Origin: JBEISR01 sp044337705
GTDB taxonomy: Bacteria; Planctomycetota; Planctomycetia; Pirellulales; Pirellulaceae
NCBI GenBank assembly: GCA_044337705.1
Contig: JBIINB010000006.1
Location: 11,637 to 75,636 of the forward strand
Length of the DNA stretch: 64,000 nucleotides
Direction of reading: 5' to 3'
The notes under the pieces are model-generated. The model was not told the DNA's origin, did no database searches, and worked only from the letters and a program-made list of their open reading frames with translations. Positions 61,485-64,000 of this stretch are shown here, in pieces. A program made the position numbers and the translations under genes. Position 1 is the first letter of the stretch, and the number at the start of each line of letters is the position of its first letter.

Positions 61485-62093
61485 TCATGCGAATTTCTCC
61501 AGAATGGCATCGACCCACAGACGGTACTGGAGGGGGGAGGGGTGGAGTTGGTCGGAGGTATAGAAGGCTTCCTTGGAGTGGACATGGGGCTGGGAGGCGG
61601 CGGTTAAATCGACCCAGGGAATCTCCCAGCGGTCGGCAAGGCCCGAGATCGCTCGATTGAAGGTGGCGATCTGCGAGCCGATCTGTTGGCGATCGCGGTC
61701 GGCTGCAAAAGGACTCTGGCTCCAGTCGGGAATCCCGACCAGCCAGAGATGTTGTTTTCGATAGCCGCAGGCGGCGGCTGCCAACTGCAGCAGTCGCTCC
61801 AAATGCTCGATGCACTGGTCGATCGCCAACTGGCGATATTGGTCGTTGACTCCAGCGCTCACGCAGGCACCCCAGAATCCGTCGCCAAGCCCGGACTTAG
61901 GGAGGTTCTGCAGCAATTCCGCAGCGGTCCAGCCGGTCTGGGCGATGATGCGAGGCGGTCCCCAGTGGCGGCCCCAGGCAGGCAGGGCTCCCTGCTTGAG
62001 TCGTTCGATCAACTGCCAAGGCCACGATTCCTGCAGGGAGACTCCCTCACCGAGAGTGTAGGAGTCTCCCAGGAAGAGCAGCGAGTGGGTCAT
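61485..62093 (-). CDS. SGNH/GDSL-family hydrolase, cytoplasmic
   Basis: The 202-residue protein starts at ATG 62093, with AGGAGG eight bases upstream. It begins directly with the GDS block (LLFLGDSYTLGEGV), so no signal peptide is present. The later blocks are SAGVNDQYR (Asn) and SDQLHPSPLQYRLW (Asp and His dyad). It is probably an esterase. The frame runs upstream to 62447, but that part has no family match. Confidence 0.87.
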   Translation of the reverse strand: MTHSLLFLGDSYTLGEGVSLQESWPWQLIERLKQGALPAWGRHWGPPRIIAQTGWTAAELLQNLPKSGLGDGFWGACVSAGVNDQYRQLAIDQCIEHLERLLQLAAAACGYRKQHLWLVGIPDWSQSPFAADRDRQQIGSQIATFNRAISGLADRWEIPWVDLTAASQPHVHSKEAFYTSDQLHPSPLQYRLWVDAILEKFA

Positions 62094-62190
62094 GTCCGGG
62101 GTCCTCCTGCCAAGGCTTCGGGGGGGCCGGTTGCCAAGGCAGCCGGATGGAGATTCCCCAACTGCCATTGGACTGGTTGCCGTCTTGGGA

Positions 62191-63387
62191 TCAGCGGCGT
62201 GCTGCTGGGTGTTGGAAGGGGAGCCAGGCGCCATCCTTCTGACTGCTGGCGACGCATTGCTGGATGAAGAACATCCCTTCGACCCCATCATACACATTCG
62301 GGTAGACCGTCTCCCGCTGTTCGGGCTTTGCACCCGACTGGGCAGCCACCATCGCATCGAAAGCCGAAGCATAGATGTTGGCGAATGCCTCGAAGAATGC
62401 TTCTGGGTGCCCGCTGGGTAAGCGGCAGGCAGCGCGACCTGAGGCATTCATGAAGGGGGCGTTGGGGTCGCGTGTGTAGAGTTGATGCGGGTGTCCGTTG
62501 CGGCGAACCACCAGGACATTCGGTTCTTCCTGACGCCAGGAAAGAGCCCCCTTGGTGCCATCGATCTCGATCGACAGATCATTTTCTCGACCGTGGCTTA
62601 TCTGGCTGGCGGTGACCGAGCCCAGGCCGCCACCTTGAAAGCGAATGATCGCCGTGCCGTAGTCATCCAATTTCCTGCCCGGCTCAAAGGTGCGCAAGTG
62701 GCAACTAATCGCCTCAGGCAAGAGGCCGGTCATGTAGCGTCCCAGATTGTAGGCATGGGTCGCGATGTCCCCAAAGCATCCCGCCGCACCGCTCTTGGCC
62801 GGGTCGGTACGCCAGGCTGCCTGCTTTTGATCCGACTCTTCCAGGCGAGTTCGCAGCCACCCCTGGATGTACGAGGATCGGACCGCCTGAATCTCTCCCA
62901 GTTCCCCGCTGAGAATCATCTCCCGCGCTTGCCGAACCAGAGGATAGCCGGTGTAGTTGTGTGTCAGAGCAAACACCCGACCACTCGACTCCACCACCTT
63001 CTGCAGCGATTCGGCCTGCCCAAGATCGAACGTCATCGGCTTGTCGCAGACGACGTGAAAACCCGCCTCCAGTGCCGCTCTGGCAATCTCGTAGTGGGTG
63101 TGATTGGGGGTCGTCACCGAAACAAAATCGATCCGCTGGTCGGCGGGCAACTTGTGTTCCGCATCGAGCATCTCCTGGTACGACCCATAGGCTCGGGTGG
63201 AGCAGATCCCGTAGTCGGCAGCCGAAGCCCGAGACCGCTCGGGGTTGCTGCTGAGCGCTCCGGCGACGACCACGGCGCGATTGTCCAGGCAGGCTCCGAT
63301 CGAGTGGACGCGGCCGATGAATGACCCCTGACCGCCACCTACCAGTCCCATCCGCAGTTTGCGATTGAGTGTGCCGTTGATGCCCAT
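62191..63387 (-). CDS. Gfo/Idh/MocA-family oxidoreductase
   Basis: The 398-residue protein has a Rossmann start (GLVGGGQGSFIGRVHS) and CDKPMTFDLG with the family lysine. Its C-terminal domain holds FGDIATHAYNLGRYMTG and GSVTASQISHGREND. It lacks a signal peptide, unlike the copy at 9466-10833. The substrate is unknown. It lies 97 bp upstream of the SGNH gene and both read leftward, so an operon is possible. Confidence 0.93.
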   Translation of the reverse strand: MGINGTLNRKLRMGLVGGGQGSFIGRVHSIGACLDNRAVVVAGALSSNPERSRASAADYGICSTRAYGSYQEMLDAEHKLPADQRIDFVSVTTPNHTHYEIARAALEAGFHVVCDKPMTFDLGQAESLQKVVESSGRVFALTHNYTGYPLVRQAREMILSGELGEIQAVRSSYIQGWLRTRLEESDQKQAAWRTDPAKSGAAGCFGDIATHAYNLGRYMTGLLPEAISCHLRTFEPGRKLDDYGTAIIRFQGGGLGSVTASQISHGRENDLSIEIDGTKGALSWRQEEPNVLVVRRNGHPHQLYTRDPNAPFMNASGRAACRLPSGHPEAFFEAFANIYASAFDAMVAAQSGAKPEQRETVYPNVYDGVEGMFFIQQCVASSQKDGAWLPFQHPAARR

Positions 63388-63863
63388 CGAAACAAATCTC
63401 CTCTAGAAGAACAGTTGAATCGGGATAGTTGGATCGAGATCCGTGGAAGGGGAGGCGGACCACGCGGTTCCGGAGTCGTTTGGCTAGCGTTCGGCTCCCG
63501 TTGAGCCTGCCGACCTTGACGGGACAATCAGGTGGTGACGTGAAAGGGTAAAAAAATGGCTTTGTATTCGGAAAACGTTAGGATATCACACAATAAGAGG
63601 CCGCATCAGAGGCGCCGGGGAATGATGCAGCAGTGGAAAAGGCGCTCCTTTGTCCTCGAGCGGGGTCACGCAGGCTGAAGGGGACGCAGGGATGCGGTCG
63701 ATACCCCTTTTGTTGCAGCGTGCCAGTCGATTGGAATCGGCGCCCGGTTTTGCCGCAGCATCCAGAAGCGACATACAGAGCTACGATGCGTTTGGGGGAG
63801 TTCCCCCTCGCCAGCGAACGTCCAGAAAACGCGACCCAGATCGCCAAACCAGGAGTCTTTCCC
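63388..63863. other. Gene-free divergent region
   Basis: About 475 bp separate the oxidoreductase gene and the gene starting at 63864. Promoters for both should lie here. No coding frame or clear repeat stands out. Confidence 0.35.
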
Positions 63864-64000
63864 ATGGACCTGCCTGTTTGTGAACCCTCCCAAGACACCC
63901 CCTCCAGGGGCGATGGCTCCCAAGCAGCGGTTTGCTGCCAGTGTGGAGCCTGGTTCTGGCCATCCTTGCTGGCAGCTTTCTGCGCGCTAGTTTGCCTGGC
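63864..64000 (+). CDS. Start of a membrane or exported protein, cut by window edge
   Basis: An ATG at 63864 has AGGAG eight bases upstream and opens a frame that runs to the window end (45 codons). A short polar leader (MDLPVCEPSQ) is followed by CCQCGAWFW and a hydrophobic stretch, PSLLAAFCALVCLA, which looks like a membrane anchor or signal. Nothing more can be read. Confidence 0.5.
   Translation, partial: MDLPVCEPSQDTPSRGDGSQAAVCCQCGAWFWPSLLAAFCALVCL

Overview
The window is high-GC bacterial chromosome, most likely from a planctomycete (Planctomycetota, probably order Pirellulales). The evidence is the protein families present. There is a DUF1559 pseudopilin-like protein paired with a small lipoprotein, a PEP-CTERM protein, and a cytochrome c plus DUF2231 membrane protein of the planctomycete type. 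There are also Tat-exported and cytoplasmic Gfo/Idh/MocA oxidoreductases, a VIT/VWA protein, a NIPSNAP protein and a Ser/Thr kinase with a membrane-anchored sensor. The placement is inferred from family content only. I saw no rRNA, tRNA, CRISPR array, integrase or intact insertion sequence.

Layout. 1-8047 (minus) is a surface-polysaccharide operon: Wzm/Wzt-type ABC exporter, Gfo/Idh dehydrogenase, ATP-grasp ligase, HAD phosphatase, DegT aminotransferase, glycosyltransferase, and a methyltransferase cut by the window edge. Several of these genes overlap by ATGA. 8508-10836 is a DMT transporter coupled to a Tat-exported oxidoreductase. 11174-13309 is a protein kinase fused to a TAXI-type solute-binding domain. 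13812-24868 holds mainly exported proteins: NIPSNAP, SGNH hydrolase, ceramidase-like, VIT/VWA and GH5. RluA-type and NnrE enzymes and a lone glycosyltransferase lie among them. A 940-bp gene-free stretch in this part carries a palindrome followed by a 15 x 16-bp tandem array.

25097-31437 contains the DUF1559/lipoprotein pair, ftsY, an ABC-F ATPase and miaE. 31508-34420 is a methionine-salvage run (mtnB, a small membrane protein, mtnD, mtnC). 34774-38769 has an exported hypothetical protein, a PEP-CTERM protein with a clear terminator, and argG. 38924-43387 is larB-nnrD-ribF, a DCC-family protein and an NrnA-like DHH phosphoesterase. 43478-46294 holds the cytochrome/DUF2231 protein and a repeat-containing exported protein.

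46569-52158 is a fatty-acid-synthesis run: a FabF-like protein whose catalytic Cys is replaced, then rpmF, fabD, fabG, acpP and fabF. 52556-63387 contains an SBF-family transporter, aroC and a MazG-like protein. It continues with a methyltransferase/hypothetical/cutA operon, a double class II aldolase protein with a sugar isomerase, divergent queF/queE, an SGNH hydrolase and a third Gfo/Idh/MocA protein. A new gene begins at 63864 and runs off the end.

The most unusual items are the kinase-TAXI fusion (11174-13309), the Cys-to-Glu, His-to-Asn ketosynthase-like protein at the head of the fab cluster (46569-47882), and the tandem aldolase protein with a degenerate second domain (57111-58418). 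The 16-bp array beside a 9-bp-stem palindrome (19901-20160) and the orphan larB gene also stand out.
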